Positions 50,068 through 59,389 of a stretch of 64,000 nucleotides of DNA are shown one piece after another. Location of the stretch: the NCBI GenBank assembly GCA_963708905.1, contig CAVPUV010000015.1:6897-70896 (forward strand), in the 5' to 3' direction. The stretch comes from SHZL01 sp963708905 (GTDB taxonomy: Bacteria; Pseudomonadota; Gammaproteobacteria; Xanthomonadales; SZUA-36). Numbering within the stretch: the stretch's first letter is position 1; each line of letters begins with the position of its first letter. The notes under the pieces are model-generated. The model worked only from the letters and a program-made list of their open reading frames with translations. It ran no database searches and was not told where the DNA came from. The translations under genes were made by a program, and so were the position numbers.

Positions 50068-51492
50068 ATGAAACGACGTCGATCGCCAACACTGCTCGGC
50101 TATATCCTGCTTGGGTTCGGGCTCGTGGCGATGCCACTTGTGGCCTCGATCGTAACCGCCATAGCCCAGGTCGACCGGCTGGCCCGCGAAAGCCGCAGCG
50201 ACATGATGTCCGTGCAGCAGAACACGGTGGCAAGCAGGGGCCTGGTGGAACGCACCACTTCCATGGAGCGCAACGCGCGCCAGTACCAGGCTCTGCAGGA
50301 CCCCTCTTTCAGGAGCCTTTACGAAGAACATCGCAACGCAGCACGCGCTTTGCTCGACCAGCTTGCCGCCCAGGCTCAGGGTGTGGAAATATCGGCAGCC
50401 GTTTCCCGTGTCAGCCGATCCGAACAGCGCGTTACCGCCTTGCTCGACGCCTCCGCCGGCACCGCCGGCACAAAGAAACTCCTGACTGCACTGGATGCGT
50501 TGCGCAAAGACGTCATGGCCGTGGTAAGGCTACAGAACGCCATTTCCAGGACCATGGCCAGTTCGTTGCCGGATAAGGCGAACAGCCTGCAGCGGACCCT
50601 GATCGTACAGGCCGCTCTGGTCATACCGGTTTCTATAAGCCTGGCGGTGATTCTGTTTATCGTCGTCGCGCCGCCCTTGCGGCAGCTCGGACACGGTATA
50701 CGGGCGCTGGGCCGCGGCGCACTCGGTGAGTCGATTCAGATCAGGGGCGTGCGCGACCTGGAAGAACTGGGACAGCGACTGGAATGGCTGCGCATACGGC
50801 TGGTCGAACTCGAAACCCAGAAGGCGCAGTTCCTGCGCAATGTTTCGCATGAGCTGAAGACGCCGTTGACCAACATTCGAGAGGGAGCTGAATTGCTGTT
50901 CGAGGAAAGCAATGAGGATGTGCCGAAGGACCTGGCCCTGCTTGCACAAATCGTGCAACGCAACAGCATCCGCTTGCAGCAAATGATCGAGGCGCTGCTG
51001 CGTTATGGCGCCGAGGGCGACCTCACGGCCGGGCAGGCTGATCAGGCGCTGCGCCTCGACCATCTGGTGATGGAGCTTATCGAGCAGCACGCACTGGACG
51101 CTGCCGCGCACTCCGTTCGGATCGAGCATGCTCTGGAAGCTGTGCAGGTGGTGGGGAATCCCAAGCGCCTTCAGGTCATAGTGGAAAACCTGTTGTCAAA
51201 TGCGCTGAAATACACGCCGCCCGGAGGACACATCGAGGTCCGCTTGAAGCAGGAAACCGGAGAAATCAAGCTGGACGTGCGGGATACGGGCCCCGGTGTC
51301 GCCGAGGAGGATCGTAGCCGTGTCTTTGAATGGTTTTACGCCGGGCCGCGGCCGCCAGGCTCGATCGTCGCCGGCTCGGGAATGGGTTTGGCAATCGCTC
51401 AGGAGTATGCTGTGCAACATGACGGGCGTATCGATCTGCTGCCAACGACCGAAGGCGCGCATTTCCGATTGACCTTGCGGACGAAAGCATGA
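50068..51492 (+). CDS. glrK: Sensor histidine kinase, GlrK/QseE type
   Basis: 474 residues. TM1 at about 10-32 (LLGYILLGFGLVAMPLVASI), a periplasmic helical sensor region, TM2 at about 176-198 (LVIPVSISLAVILFIVVAPP), HAMP, and a HisKA dimerisation helix with the phospho-acceptor in FLRNVSHELKTPLTNIRE near 262. The ATP-binding domain follows with N box LLSNALKYTPPGG near 376, G1 DVRDTGPGV and G2 GSGMGLAIAQ near 444. It overlaps the following lipoprotein gene by 4 bases. The three-gene order equals E. coli glrK-qseG-glrR, where the system senses envelope signals and drives sigma-54 promoters. Confidence 0.87.
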   Translation: MKRRRSPTLLGYILLGFGLVAMPLVASIVTAIAQVDRLARESRSDMMSVQQNTVASRGLVERTTSMERNARQYQALQDPSFRSLYEEHRNAARALLDQLAAQAQGVEISAAVSRVSRSEQRVTALLDASAGTAGTKKLLTALDALRKDVMAVVRLQNAISRTMASSLPDKANSLQRTLIVQAALVIPVSISLAVILFIVVAPPLRQLGHGIRALGRGALGESIQIRGVRDLEELGQRLEWLRIRLVELETQKAQFLRNVSHELKTPLTNIREGAELLFEESNEDVPKDLALLAQIVQRNSIRLQQMIEALLRYGAEGDLTAGQADQALRLDHLVMELIEQHALDAAAHSVRIEHALEAVQVVGNPKRLQVIVENLLSNALKYTPPGGHIEVRLKQETGEIKLDVRDTGPGVAEEDRSRVFEWFYAGPRPPGSIVAGSGMGLAIAQEYAVQHDGRIDLLPTTEGAHFRLTLRTKA

Positions 51493-51980
51493 TGATGAAG
51501 ACGGTGCGACTGCTGTTTCCATGCCTGTGGCTCGCGGCTTGCCAGAGCGTGCCACCGGAGGCGGAGGCTTGGACAGAGTTTCTGACTCGAGTCGACCGCA
51601 TGGACGCGCCACAGTTGCAACTGGCGCGCGAAGCCGCCATGAAACAATACACCGATCTGGCGAATGACTCGAACCGTCTGCGGGCCGCTTACCTGTTGAG
51701 CCGGCCGGAAGCGTCCCTGCAGCAGCTGGAGCAGAGCCGTGAAATACTGGCGGGCATTTCTGCCGGCAGTGACCTGGCTGCTTTGGGCGCGCTGATGGAC
51801 GGAGAAATTCAGCGGACCGTGGAAGCGCAAAAGTCGGAGCTTGGGACCCAGCAGCTGCAGTTGCGGCTGGTTGAACTGCAGGGCCAACTCGGCGAGCTGC
51901 AAAAGCAACTGAACGCTCTGAAGGAGATCGAGCAGGAAATGGGCAAGAGTCAGCAAGAGGCCGACGAGGTGCATCCGTGA
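51489..51980 (+). CDS. qseG: QseG-like outer-membrane lipoprotein
   Basis: 163 residues with a lipobox (LAAC, cysteine near residue 18) and a long coiled coil in the C-terminal half (QLRLVELQGQLGELQKQLNA, LKEIEQEMGKSQQEAD). It lies between the kinase and regulator genes, overlapping both by 4 bases. In E. coli the corresponding lipoprotein QseG/YfhG interacts with the kinase periplasmic domain and stimulates it. The name is based on position and general form, as this protein evolves fast. Confidence 0.72.
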   Translation: MMMKTVRLLFPCLWLAACQSVPPEAEAWTEFLTRVDRMDAPQLQLAREAAMKQYTDLANDSNRLRAAYLLSRPEASLQQLEQSREILAGISAGSDLAALGALMDGEIQRTVEAQKSELGTQQLQLRLVELQGQLGELQKQLNALKEIEQEMGKSQQEADEVHP

Positions 51981-53347
51981 ACCCGTCGTCGACTGTCCTG
52001 GTCGTCGATGACGACACTGACCTGCTGCAGCTGCTGACCTTGCGCCTGCAGCGAGCGGGCTTTGCGGTCCAGACTGCGACCAGCGGCGAAGACGCCCTGA
52101 AACGCCTGGCGGAGCGCCAGCCGCGGGCCGTGATTACCGATCTCAAGTTGGATGGCCTCGACGGTCTCGAGCTGCTGGCCGAAATCGAGTCGCGGTATCC
52201 CGTGCTGCCGGTGGTGCTGATGACCGCGCACGGGACCATTCCGGATGCGGTCAAGGCGACCCGGCTTGGCGCCTACGCGTTCCTGACAAAACCCATCGAT
52301 GATTCCGAACTCATCGCCTGTCTCAGGCAGGCTACGGCGCTTCAAGTAGTGGAGGCGCAAACTCCAGGCGAGGAAAACAGACCGGTTCCCTGGCGGTCTG
52401 AGATCATAACGCGCAGTCCCGTTATGGAGTCGCTGCTGCGGCAGGCTGAGCTGGCCAGCGCCAGCGACGCGAGCATCCTCATTGAAAGCGCCAGCGGCAC
52501 CGGCAAGGAATTGCTGGCGCGGGCCATTCACGCGGCCAGCCCGCGCTCGGACCAGCCGTTTGTGACGGTCAATTGTTCGGCCATTCCGGAATCGCTGTTT
52601 GAAAGCGAGGTTTTCGGCCATATGAAGGGCTCCTTTACCGGCGCGCACCAGGATCGACAGGGACTGTTCCAACAAGCTCACGCTGGAACACTGTTCCTTG
52701 ACGAAGTCGGCGACATGCCGCTGGCCGGGCAGGTCAAGCTGTTACGTTCGCTGCAGCAACAGTCCGTGCGGCCGGTGGGTGCGACCCAGAGCATTCGGGT
52801 CGATGTTCGGGTCATCGCGGCGACTCATCACGACCTTGAAGCCGACGTCGCGCGCGGGACATTCCGCGAGGACCTGTATTACCGGCTCAACGTCATCAAG
52901 ATGAAGCTTCCGACACTCGATCAGCGGCGCGAAGATATCCCGTTGTTGGCCGAGCATTTTCTGCGAAAATTCAAGACCGACGGCGTGGCGACCGGTTTCA
53001 GCCCAGGCGCGATGGAAATCCTGGTGGCCGCGAATTGGCCCGGCAACGTCCGCCAGCTCGCCAACATCGTGCAGCATTGCATGGTCCTGTGCCGCTCGTC
53101 TTTGATACCGAAGAGCTTTGTGCAGCAGGCGCTCCAGGGCAAGGTCAGGCGGCGTGCGTCCTTCGCCAAGGCCCGGGACCAGTTCGAATACGAGTATCTG
53201 TCAAGCCTGCTCAAGACTACCGGGGGAAACGTGGCGCAAGCGGCGCGACTGGCGGACCGCAACCGGTCGGAGTTCTACAAATTGCTGACCAGGCATGCAC
53301 TGAATCCTGCCGATTACCGGGACAAGGGAGGTGCCGCAGGGACTTGA
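51977..53347 (+). CDS. glrR: Sigma-54-dependent response regulator, GlrR/QseF type
   Basis: 456 residues. Receiver domain with VVDDDTDLLQ near 8 and phosphorylatable aspartate in VITDLKLDGLDGLELL near 54. AAA+ sigma-54 activator domain: Walker A ESASGTGKELLARA near 168, sigma-54 contact loop GSFTGAHQ (a variant of GAFTGA) near 218, Walker B GTLFLDEVGDM near 238 and VRVIAATHHDLE near 278. C-terminal Fis-type helix-turn-helix NVAQAARLADRNRSEFYKLL near 420. It acts with the upstream kinase on sigma-54 promoters; targets are not in view. Confidence 0.88.
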   Translation: MNPSSTVLVVDDDTDLLQLLTLRLQRAGFAVQTATSGEDALKRLAERQPRAVITDLKLDGLDGLELLAEIESRYPVLPVVLMTAHGTIPDAVKATRLGAYAFLTKPIDDSELIACLRQATALQVVEAQTPGEENRPVPWRSEIITRSPVMESLLRQAELASASDASILIESASGTGKELLARAIHAASPRSDQPFVTVNCSAIPESLFESEVFGHMKGSFTGAHQDRQGLFQQAHAGTLFLDEVGDMPLAGQVKLLRSLQQQSVRPVGATQSIRVDVRVIAATHHDLEADVARGTFREDLYYRLNVIKMKLPTLDQRREDIPLLAEHFLRKFKTDGVATGFSPGAMEILVAANWPGNVRQLANIVQHCMVLCRSSLIPKSFVQQALQGKVRRRASFAKARDQFEYEYLSSLLKTTGGNVAQAARLADRNRSEFYKLLTRHALNPADYRDKGGAAGT

Positions 53348-53431
53348 GGGGTACGCAGGGCTCCTGCGTTATGCAATAGCAACCGACTCGGGATTTCAAC
53401 CGTGGTCAGAATGCATGATGCATCAGCCTTT

Positions 53432-54040
53432 TTATAGCAGAGTTTCCAGCAGCAACCGTGCCGCCAGCGCCAGCAGGATAATGCCGAACAAGCGTTCGAA
53501 CCAGATCGCGTGGCGTTTTAATTTATCCAGCCAACGCGGGCTGGAGAACAGCCAGGCCACGACAAGATACCAGGCCGTATCGATAGACCAAGCCGTGGCG
53601 GCATAGCCGAAGCGGGCGAACAGGCCCGTCTCGGGGCCAATGACCTGACTGAAAAGGGCGATGAAAAACACCGCGATCTTGGGATTGAGAAATACAATCA
53701 GAAATCCATCCCGCGCGGCGCTGGCGTGGGCGGGTGGTTGCTCACTTTGAGGCGGTGCCTTTGCCAGTAAACCGCGCATACCCAGCCATGCCAGGTAGGC
53801 TGCTCCGACCCATTGAAAAGCCCGAAACAAGCCTGGTGAGGTGGTGATCAGGAACGCCAGTCCGGAAATGCAGGCGAAGGCATAGAGACCGACACCGGCG
53901 CCGTGGGCGATTGCGGCAGTGCAGCCATTGCGTCGTCCGCCGCTGAGCGTGTGCCGCAGCACCACGGCCAGTGAAGGGCCGGGCGACATTGCGCCCAGCA
54001 TGACAATCGAGACGACGGTAAGCCAGGTGGCGATGTTCAT
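53432..54040 (-). CDS. LysE/RhtB-family exporter
   Basis: 202 residues with six hydrophobic segments. The family opening is MNIATWLTVVSIVMLGAMSPGPSLAVVL with the conserved SPGP, then FRAFQWVGAAYLAWLGMRGL near 75 and LNPKIAVFFIALFSQ with the NPK motif near 120. It exports amino acids or related metabolites across the inner membrane. Single gene, substrate unknown. Confidence 0.88.
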   Translation of the reverse strand: MNIATWLTVVSIVMLGAMSPGPSLAVVLRHTLSGGRRNGCTAAIAHGAGVGLYAFACISGLAFLITTSPGLFRAFQWVGAAYLAWLGMRGLLAKAPPQSEQPPAHASAARDGFLIVFLNPKIAVFFIALFSQVIGPETGLFARFGYAATAWSIDTAWYLVVAWLFSSPRWLDKLKRHAIWFERLFGIILLALAARLLLETLL

Positions 54041-54269
54041 TGGCGGTCGCTGTTCATGTGTTCTTTCTCATGCAATCCCGGTGGCCATGCAAGGCTAGCA
54101 TACCGGGCAGCGTAAGCGGCACCTGGGAAACTGCAGGTATCTTCAAGAAAAAGGGCGATAGCGTGCATAATGGACCATTCAGGAAAGCTCTGAATAAATC
54201 AGAGTTCCCGTGGAATGACGGGCAGAAATAGGAGCCGTGATTCTTTCTTACTTGAGGCAGTGTCGAGTC

Positions 54270-56096
54270 ATGAAACCAGACAAAGCTGCACTTGAACCAT
54301 CGATCAGCCGCTATATCTGGGAGAGCAGGTACCGCTGGGTGCAGGATCATGCGGTCATGGAACACAGCATTGAAGACACCTGGCTGCGGGTGGCCCGGGC
54401 CGCCGCAGCGGTGGAACACAAAAATCAGGATTTCTGGCAACAGCAGTTCCTCGGCGTGCTCAGGGATTTCCGCTTTCTGCCGGGCGGGAGAATTCTCGCC
54501 GGCGCCGGTACCAAGCAGAACGTCACCCTGTTCAATTGTTTCGTCATGGGCATCATCGAGGATGATATGGCGAGCATTTTTGATGGCCTCAAGGAAGGGG
54601 CGCTGACCATGCAGGCGGGCGGTGGCGTGGGCTACGACTTTTCCACCCTGCGTCCGCGCGGTTCCGTGGCCAAAGCGAGCGGCAATATTGCATCGGGTCC
54701 CGTATCTTACATGCAGGTGTGGAATGCGATGTGCGAGACCTTGTTGTCCACCGGCGCCCGCCGCGGCGCCATGATCGCCAGCTTGCGCTGCGATCATCCC
54801 GACATCGAGTTGTTCATCGATGCCAAGCGCAGCCGGGGCGCTTTAAACCACTTTAACCTGTCGCTGCAGATCACTGACGAGTTTATGCGGGCAGTGGCGG
54901 CCAACGCCGACTGGCCGCTGGTCTTTCCGCACGATTCCACCCATGATGACGAGGGGCTGGAGATGGTCATGCGCCCCTGGCCCGGCCAGGCCGGCCCGGT
55001 TCCCTGTGCCGTGCTGGCGCGTCGATCTGCGGCGGACTTGTGGCAGCGCATCATGCGCTCGAATTACACCACTGCCGAGCCCGGCGTATTGTTCATTGAC
55101 CGGATCAATGCGCTGAACAATCTTGCCTGGCGTGAGCACATCAGCTGCACCAATCCCTGCGGCGAAATTCCACTGCCGCCCTACGGGGCCTGCAACCTGG
55201 GTTCGCTGAATTTGACCCGGTTCGTGAGCGATCCATTTACCCCCGAAGCCCGTTTTGACTTGGCGGCCATAAGTGACTCTGCCACCGTGGCGACCCGGTT
55301 CCTGGACAACATCATCGATGCTTCCCGGTTTCCGCTGCAGCGCCAGGCGGAGCAAGCGCGGGGCAGCAGACGAATCGGTCTCGGCATCACCGGTCTGGCC
55401 GATGCGCTGATCATGGCGGGTCTGCATTATGATTCGGAAGCGGGCCGGCGGCAGGCGGCCACGATCATGGCGACGGTTTGTCACGCGGCTTATCGCTGCT
55501 CGATAGACCTGGCTGGCGAAAAAGGAGCGTTTCCATTCCTGGACCGGAAAGCCTACCTTGGCAGCGGGTTCCTGCAATCGATGCCTGAAGACATCGTTGC
55601 GGCCATCGCTGCCCGCGGTATCCGCAACAGCCATTTGACGGCCATCGCGCCCACCGGCACGATCAGCCTGCTGGCGGGAAATATCTCCAGCGGCGCCGAA
55701 CCTGTGTTCGATTTCAGGCTGACTCGCCGGATACTTGACCGGCAGGGTCATTATCAGGACTTCGAGCTCGAAGATTATGCCCACAGGCAGTGGTGTGACC
55801 AGGGCCACAATGCGATGGAATTACCGGAGCCGTTCGCCACCGCACAAACCGTGTCACCACGCGCGCAGCTGTTGATGCAAAGTGCGCTGCAGGCCTTCGT
55901 CGATAATGCCATCTCCAAGACCATCACGGTTCCCCATGACTACCCGTTCGATGAGTTCCGGAATCTGTACCAACTGGCCTGGCAACAGGGTTTGAAAGGC
56001 TGCACCACCTTTCGCATCGGCACGGAACGAGGGGAAGTCCTCAGGCCCCGGAGCGACCCGGACCAGGCTGCAGGCGCTTGCTGCGTCGCTGCGTGA
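54270..56096 (+). CDS. nrdJ: Adenosylcobalamin-dependent (class II) ribonucleotide reductase
   Basis: 608 residues from the ATG at 54270 (MKPDKAALEPSISRY). Active-site pieces: FNCFVMGI near 90 (first redox cysteine), GGGVGYDFSTLRP near 123, the radical loop ISCTNPCGEIPLPPYGACNL near 298, and PTGTISLLAGNISSGAEPVF near 463, with C-terminal cysteines (CCVAA) that regenerate the active disulphide. The compact size is that of the short class II enzymes. It reduces ribonucleotides with B12 and works with or without oxygen. It stands alone. Whether it is the only reductase of the organism is unknown. Confidence 0.9.
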   Translation: MKPDKAALEPSISRYIWESRYRWVQDHAVMEHSIEDTWLRVARAAAAVEHKNQDFWQQQFLGVLRDFRFLPGGRILAGAGTKQNVTLFNCFVMGIIEDDMASIFDGLKEGALTMQAGGGVGYDFSTLRPRGSVAKASGNIASGPVSYMQVWNAMCETLLSTGARRGAMIASLRCDHPDIELFIDAKRSRGALNHFNLSLQITDEFMRAVAANADWPLVFPHDSTHDDEGLEMVMRPWPGQAGPVPCAVLARRSAADLWQRIMRSNYTTAEPGVLFIDRINALNNLAWREHISCTNPCGEIPLPPYGACNLGSLNLTRFVSDPFTPEARFDLAAISDSATVATRFLDNIIDASRFPLQRQAEQARGSRRIGLGITGLADALIMAGLHYDSEAGRRQAATIMATVCHAAYRCSIDLAGEKGAFPFLDRKAYLGSGFLQSMPEDIVAAIAARGIRNSHLTAIAPTGTISLLAGNISSGAEPVFDFRLTRRILDRQGHYQDFELEDYAHRQWCDQGHNAMELPEPFATAQTVSPRAQLLMQSALQAFVDNAISKTITVPHDYPFDEFRNLYQLAWQQGLKGCTTFRIGTERGEVLRPRSDPDQAAGACCVAA

Positions 56097-56402
56097 TGTT
56101 ACAAGGCAGGGGGTCGTGTCTTGCTTCAGGGCCGTATGAAACAGGGAGAAGGTGAGACCGGGAACCGGTCGAGAAGCTGGCCTGGGCCATGTTTCATCCG
56201 AGCCTACAGGGCCGTATGAAACAGGGAGAAGGTGAGACCGGGAACCGGTCGAGAAGCTGGCCTGGGCCATGTTTCATCCGAGCCTACAGGGACGTACTTG
56301 CGGCGTGCCCTGAAGCAAGACACGACCTCCTGCTTGAAATAAGACACAACCCCCTGCGCGACCGGTCACGATGGGTTTACGTGGTTCCCCGCATAACGGC
56401 AA
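56097..56402. repeat. Inverted-repeat element with 80-bp tandem repeats
   Basis: GTCGTGTCTTGCTTCAGGGC (56113-56132) recurs inverted at 56307-56326. Between them two 80-bp units (56131-56210 and 56211-56290) repeat in tandem, each with GAGACCGGGAACCGGTCGAG and a GTTTCAT...ATGAAAC hairpin. Just right of the second arm a degenerate direct copy of the arm (CTTGAAATAAGACACAACCC) follows. No gene. It looks like a small non-autonomous element or structured RNA between the reductase and the fusion gene. Confidence 0.75.
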
Positions 56403-56453
56403 GTGCGAAAAACCCGTAGACTGAGAAACCCGGGTTTAGCCCGCGAGGGTTTG

Positions 56454-58457
56454 ATGATGGAGCCCCAGAGAAAACTGTACTACGACCTTGAAGGCTTTCT
56501 GGACTTGCTGAAGAAACGCGGCATCAGGGATGAGGCCGTACTCAAGGCAATGGCAATCGTGCCCCGCGAGCAATTCGTGGGCATGGATCTTGCCGAATTT
56601 GCCTATGACGACACTCCGTTGCCGATTGAAGAAGGCCAAACCATCTCCCAGCCCTATATCGTCGCCTTGATGACCGAGGCGCTGCAGCTCAAGCCGGGAG
56701 ACACCGTGCTGGAGGTCGGCACCGGCTCCGGTTATGCAGCAGCTGTTCTTTCCCGGGTGGCGGGCAAGGTCTATACCATCGAGCGTCACAGGAGCCTGGC
56801 TCACCAGGCTCAGGTTCGCCTGCGCAAACTGGGTTACCAGAACGTCGAAGTGCTGTGTGGCGACGGTACGCTGGGCTGGCCTGAACATGCGCCATATAAC
56901 GCCATCGTGGTGACTGCGGGCGGGCCTGAAACGCCGCGTTCCCTGATTGAACAACTGGCGATTGGCGGGCGCTTGGTGATTCCCGCCGGACCTTCACTGG
57001 CGGAACAGAAACTGTTGCGTTTGACCCGTACCACTATGGAGGCGGTCGAGATCGAGGAACTGGCGGCGGTGCGGTTTGTTCCCTTGATCGGGGAACAGGG
57101 CTGGCGCGAAGCCGAGGAAAAGATTTCACCCAAACCCAGAACCGATCGGGTGCGCAGGCCGGAGCCGCTTTCGGAGCTGATTGAAAATGCCGCGACGCAT
57201 ATTCCGTCCATAGAGTCGGTGAATCTGACCGCACTGCTGGAGCGTATCGGTGATGCCCGGGTGGTGTTGCTGGGCGAAGCGACGCACGGTACCGCCGAGT
57301 TTTATGATATGCGGGCGCGCATTTCCAAAGAACTGATTCAACAAAAGGGATTCCGCTTCATCGCGGTCGAAGCGGATTGGCCCGATGCCGCGCAGATCGA
57401 TCATTTTATCCGCGGCACCAGACTCGAGCCTACGGAAGAAGCCACGTTCAGCCGCTTTCCCACCTGGATGTGGGCCAACACGCAGGTGCTGGAATTGACC
57501 AAGTGGCTGCGTGACTACAACCGGCGCTTTTCGTCCCCGGACGAGGCCGTGGGCTTCTATGGACTTGATCTTTATAGTTTGTATGCCTCCATCGATGCGG
57601 TGATTCACTACCTGGACGAAGTCGATGAGGATGCCGCGGCAGTTGCGCGCCGCCGTTATGGCTGTCTGACGCCCTGGCAAAAAGATCCTGCTACCTATGG
57701 CGCCATGGCGCTGAGCAGCAAACATCACAGTTGCGAGCATGAGGTGGTCGCCATGCTGAACGCAATGATGGACAAACGCCTTGCCTATGCGGCCCAGGAT
57801 GGCCGGCGTTTCCTCGATGCGGTAGCCAATGCCCGTCTGGTCAAAAATGCGGAACAGTATTACCGGGTCATGTACCAGGGCTCGGTCAAATCCTGGAACC
57901 TGCGCGACCAGCATATGTTCGACAGCCTCAGGCACCTGCTCGATTTCCATGGAAAAGACAGTAAGGCGATCATCTGGGCGCATAATTCTCACCTCGGTGA
58001 CGCGGCCGCGACCGAAATGGGGGCGCGCGGTGAGATCAATGTCGGTTACCTGTGTCGCCAGCACTTTGCGCAAAGGGCCTATCTGATCGGGTTTGGCACC
58101 CACCAGGGAACGGTGGCGGCGGCTTCGGACTGGGGTGCGCCGATGGAAATCAAAACGGTCCGTCCTTCCCACCCCGACAGTTACGAGCGGCTGTGCCATG
58201 ATGCGGGGCTGAACGCGTTCCTGCTGCCCCTCCGAGACGGGCAGCAACCGTATGTGCGGGAATTGATACAGCCTCGTCTGGAACGTGCGATTGGCGTCAT
58301 CTACCGGCCGGAGACGGAAATCGCCAGTCACTATTTCAGTGCCTCGCTACCGCACCAGTTTGATGAATACATCTGGTTCGACCAGACCCGCGCGGTGGAT
58401 GCACTGGGTCCGGAAGCAGGTGCCGGGGTTCCCGAAACCTTCCCCTTTGGATTGTAA
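56454..58457 (+). CDS. Fusion of protein-L-isoaspartate methyltransferase and erythromycin-esterase-like domains
   Basis: About 667 residues from the ATG at 56454. Residues 1-210 form a PCMT domain: LLKKRGIRDEAVLKAMAIVP, PLPIEEGQTISQPYIVALMT, the SAM-binding VLEVGTGSGYAAAVLS near 85 and VVTAGGPETPRSLIEQ. Residues 235-667 form an erythromycin esterase-like domain: VVLLGEATHGTAEFYDMRAR (the E/H active-site region), FIAVEADWPDA, and IIWAHNSHLGDAAATEMG near 505. PCMT repairs isoaspartyl residues; the esterase-like part may hydrolyse lactones or other esters, substrate unknown. One reading frame covers both with a short linker. Confidence 0.85.
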   Translation: MMEPQRKLYYDLEGFLDLLKKRGIRDEAVLKAMAIVPREQFVGMDLAEFAYDDTPLPIEEGQTISQPYIVALMTEALQLKPGDTVLEVGTGSGYAAAVLSRVAGKVYTIERHRSLAHQAQVRLRKLGYQNVEVLCGDGTLGWPEHAPYNAIVVTAGGPETPRSLIEQLAIGGRLVIPAGPSLAEQKLLRLTRTTMEAVEIEELAAVRFVPLIGEQGWREAEEKISPKPRTDRVRRPEPLSELIENAATHIPSIESVNLTALLERIGDARVVLLGEATHGTAEFYDMRARISKELIQQKGFRFIAVEADWPDAAQIDHFIRGTRLEPTEEATFSRFPTWMWANTQVLELTKWLRDYNRRFSSPDEAVGFYGLDLYSLYASIDAVIHYLDEVDEDAAAVARRRYGCLTPWQKDPATYGAMALSSKHHSCEHEVVAMLNAMMDKRLAYAAQDGRRFLDAVANARLVKNAEQYYRVMYQGSVKSWNLRDQHMFDSLRHLLDFHGKDSKAIIWAHNSHLGDAAATEMGARGEINVGYLCRQHFAQRAYLIGFGTHQGTVAAASDWGAPMEIKTVRPSHPDSYERLCHDAGLNAFLLPLRDGQQPYVRELIQPRLERAIGVIYRPETEIASHYFSASLPHQFDEYIWFDQTRAVDALGPEAGAGVPETFPFGL

Positions 58458-58480
58458 CGGTTGCCTGTGAAAGCCCGGTC

Positions 58481-59372
58481 ATGGCCTTAACAGATATTCA
58501 CTATGTCCAACGCAAGCTGCAATGGATGGAAGAGCGGCAGATCTGGCCCAACGGATTGCGCTACCTGTGGACCGATGCCTTCGGCCTGGTACTGTACCTG
58601 TCCTTGTTTCAGCAAACGGGTGACCCCGCCTATCGAAGCCGCGCCGTTCAACTGGTGAGTGACGTGTACCGGGTGTTGGGCCGCCACCGCGGATTGCGCA
58701 TCGGGGAAGCCGCGGATCGCGACGGGCAATACTTTCACTACCTGGCGATGTGGATCTATGCCCTGACCTGCTTTGGCAAAATCGACTCCTCATATCGTGA
58801 CGAAGCCATCAGACTGGTCAAGGACATACATGCTGCATTTGTGATTCCCGGCCTGGGCGTGATCTGGAAAATGCAGGAGGATTTGTCGGCGCCCTATCCA
58901 GGTTATGGCCTGGGTTCCATGGATGCCTATGACGGCTATGTCGCCTACAAATTACTGGCGCCGGATTTGCTGGCGGGCGAAATCGAGCAGATGTCACAGC
59001 TGATCGATGCCAGTTATCCCTCCTTGTCCATCGACCAGGACCTGGGTCTGGGCATGATGTTGTGGTTATGCCATTTTTTCCCCACGGAGCGCTGGGCCGT
59101 GCAGCAGAAAGCCCGCAGTCTCGCGCAACTCGATGAACTGTGGATTGAATCGCTCCGGTTACTTCTGCCGTCAAAGCGGCTGGCAGATGATGAAATTCGC
59201 GTTTACCAATTACGGTATTTCCATCGGACTGCAGGTGGTGGATCGATGGCCGGGAAGGGTGGAAAGGCTTAATGCCTTTTTCGAATCATACAAATCGGGG
59301 GATGAGTACGATACCAACGCCATTACGCATGTGATGGCCTGCAGCTCGCATTTCCCCGGGCTTTTCCTTTAA
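58481..59372 (+). CDS. Alpha/alpha-barrel protein of unknown function, one frameshift
   Basis: About 297 residues when the frame change is allowed. Helical repeats resemble an (alpha/alpha)6 glycosidase-like fold: WTDAFGLVLYLSLFQQTGDP near 28, YRSRAVQLVSDVYRVLGRHR, QYFHYLAMWIYALTCFGKID, SMDAYDGYVAYKLLAPDLLA. In the first frame it stops at 59272; from about 59175 a second frame reads FAFTNYGISIGLQVVDRWPG, RVERLNAFFESYKSGDEYD and HVMACSSHFPGLFL to the stop at 59372. It starts 24 bases after the fusion gene, probably the same operon. Function not recognised. Confidence 0.62.
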
Positions 59373-59389
59373 CGGGCCTGCCGTGCAGC

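Noticed and set aside
50040..50068. A GTTCGAGTCCGGG stretch resembling a tRNA T-arm
   Set aside because: No matching acceptor, D or anticodon arms lie upstream, and it runs into the kinase start codon.
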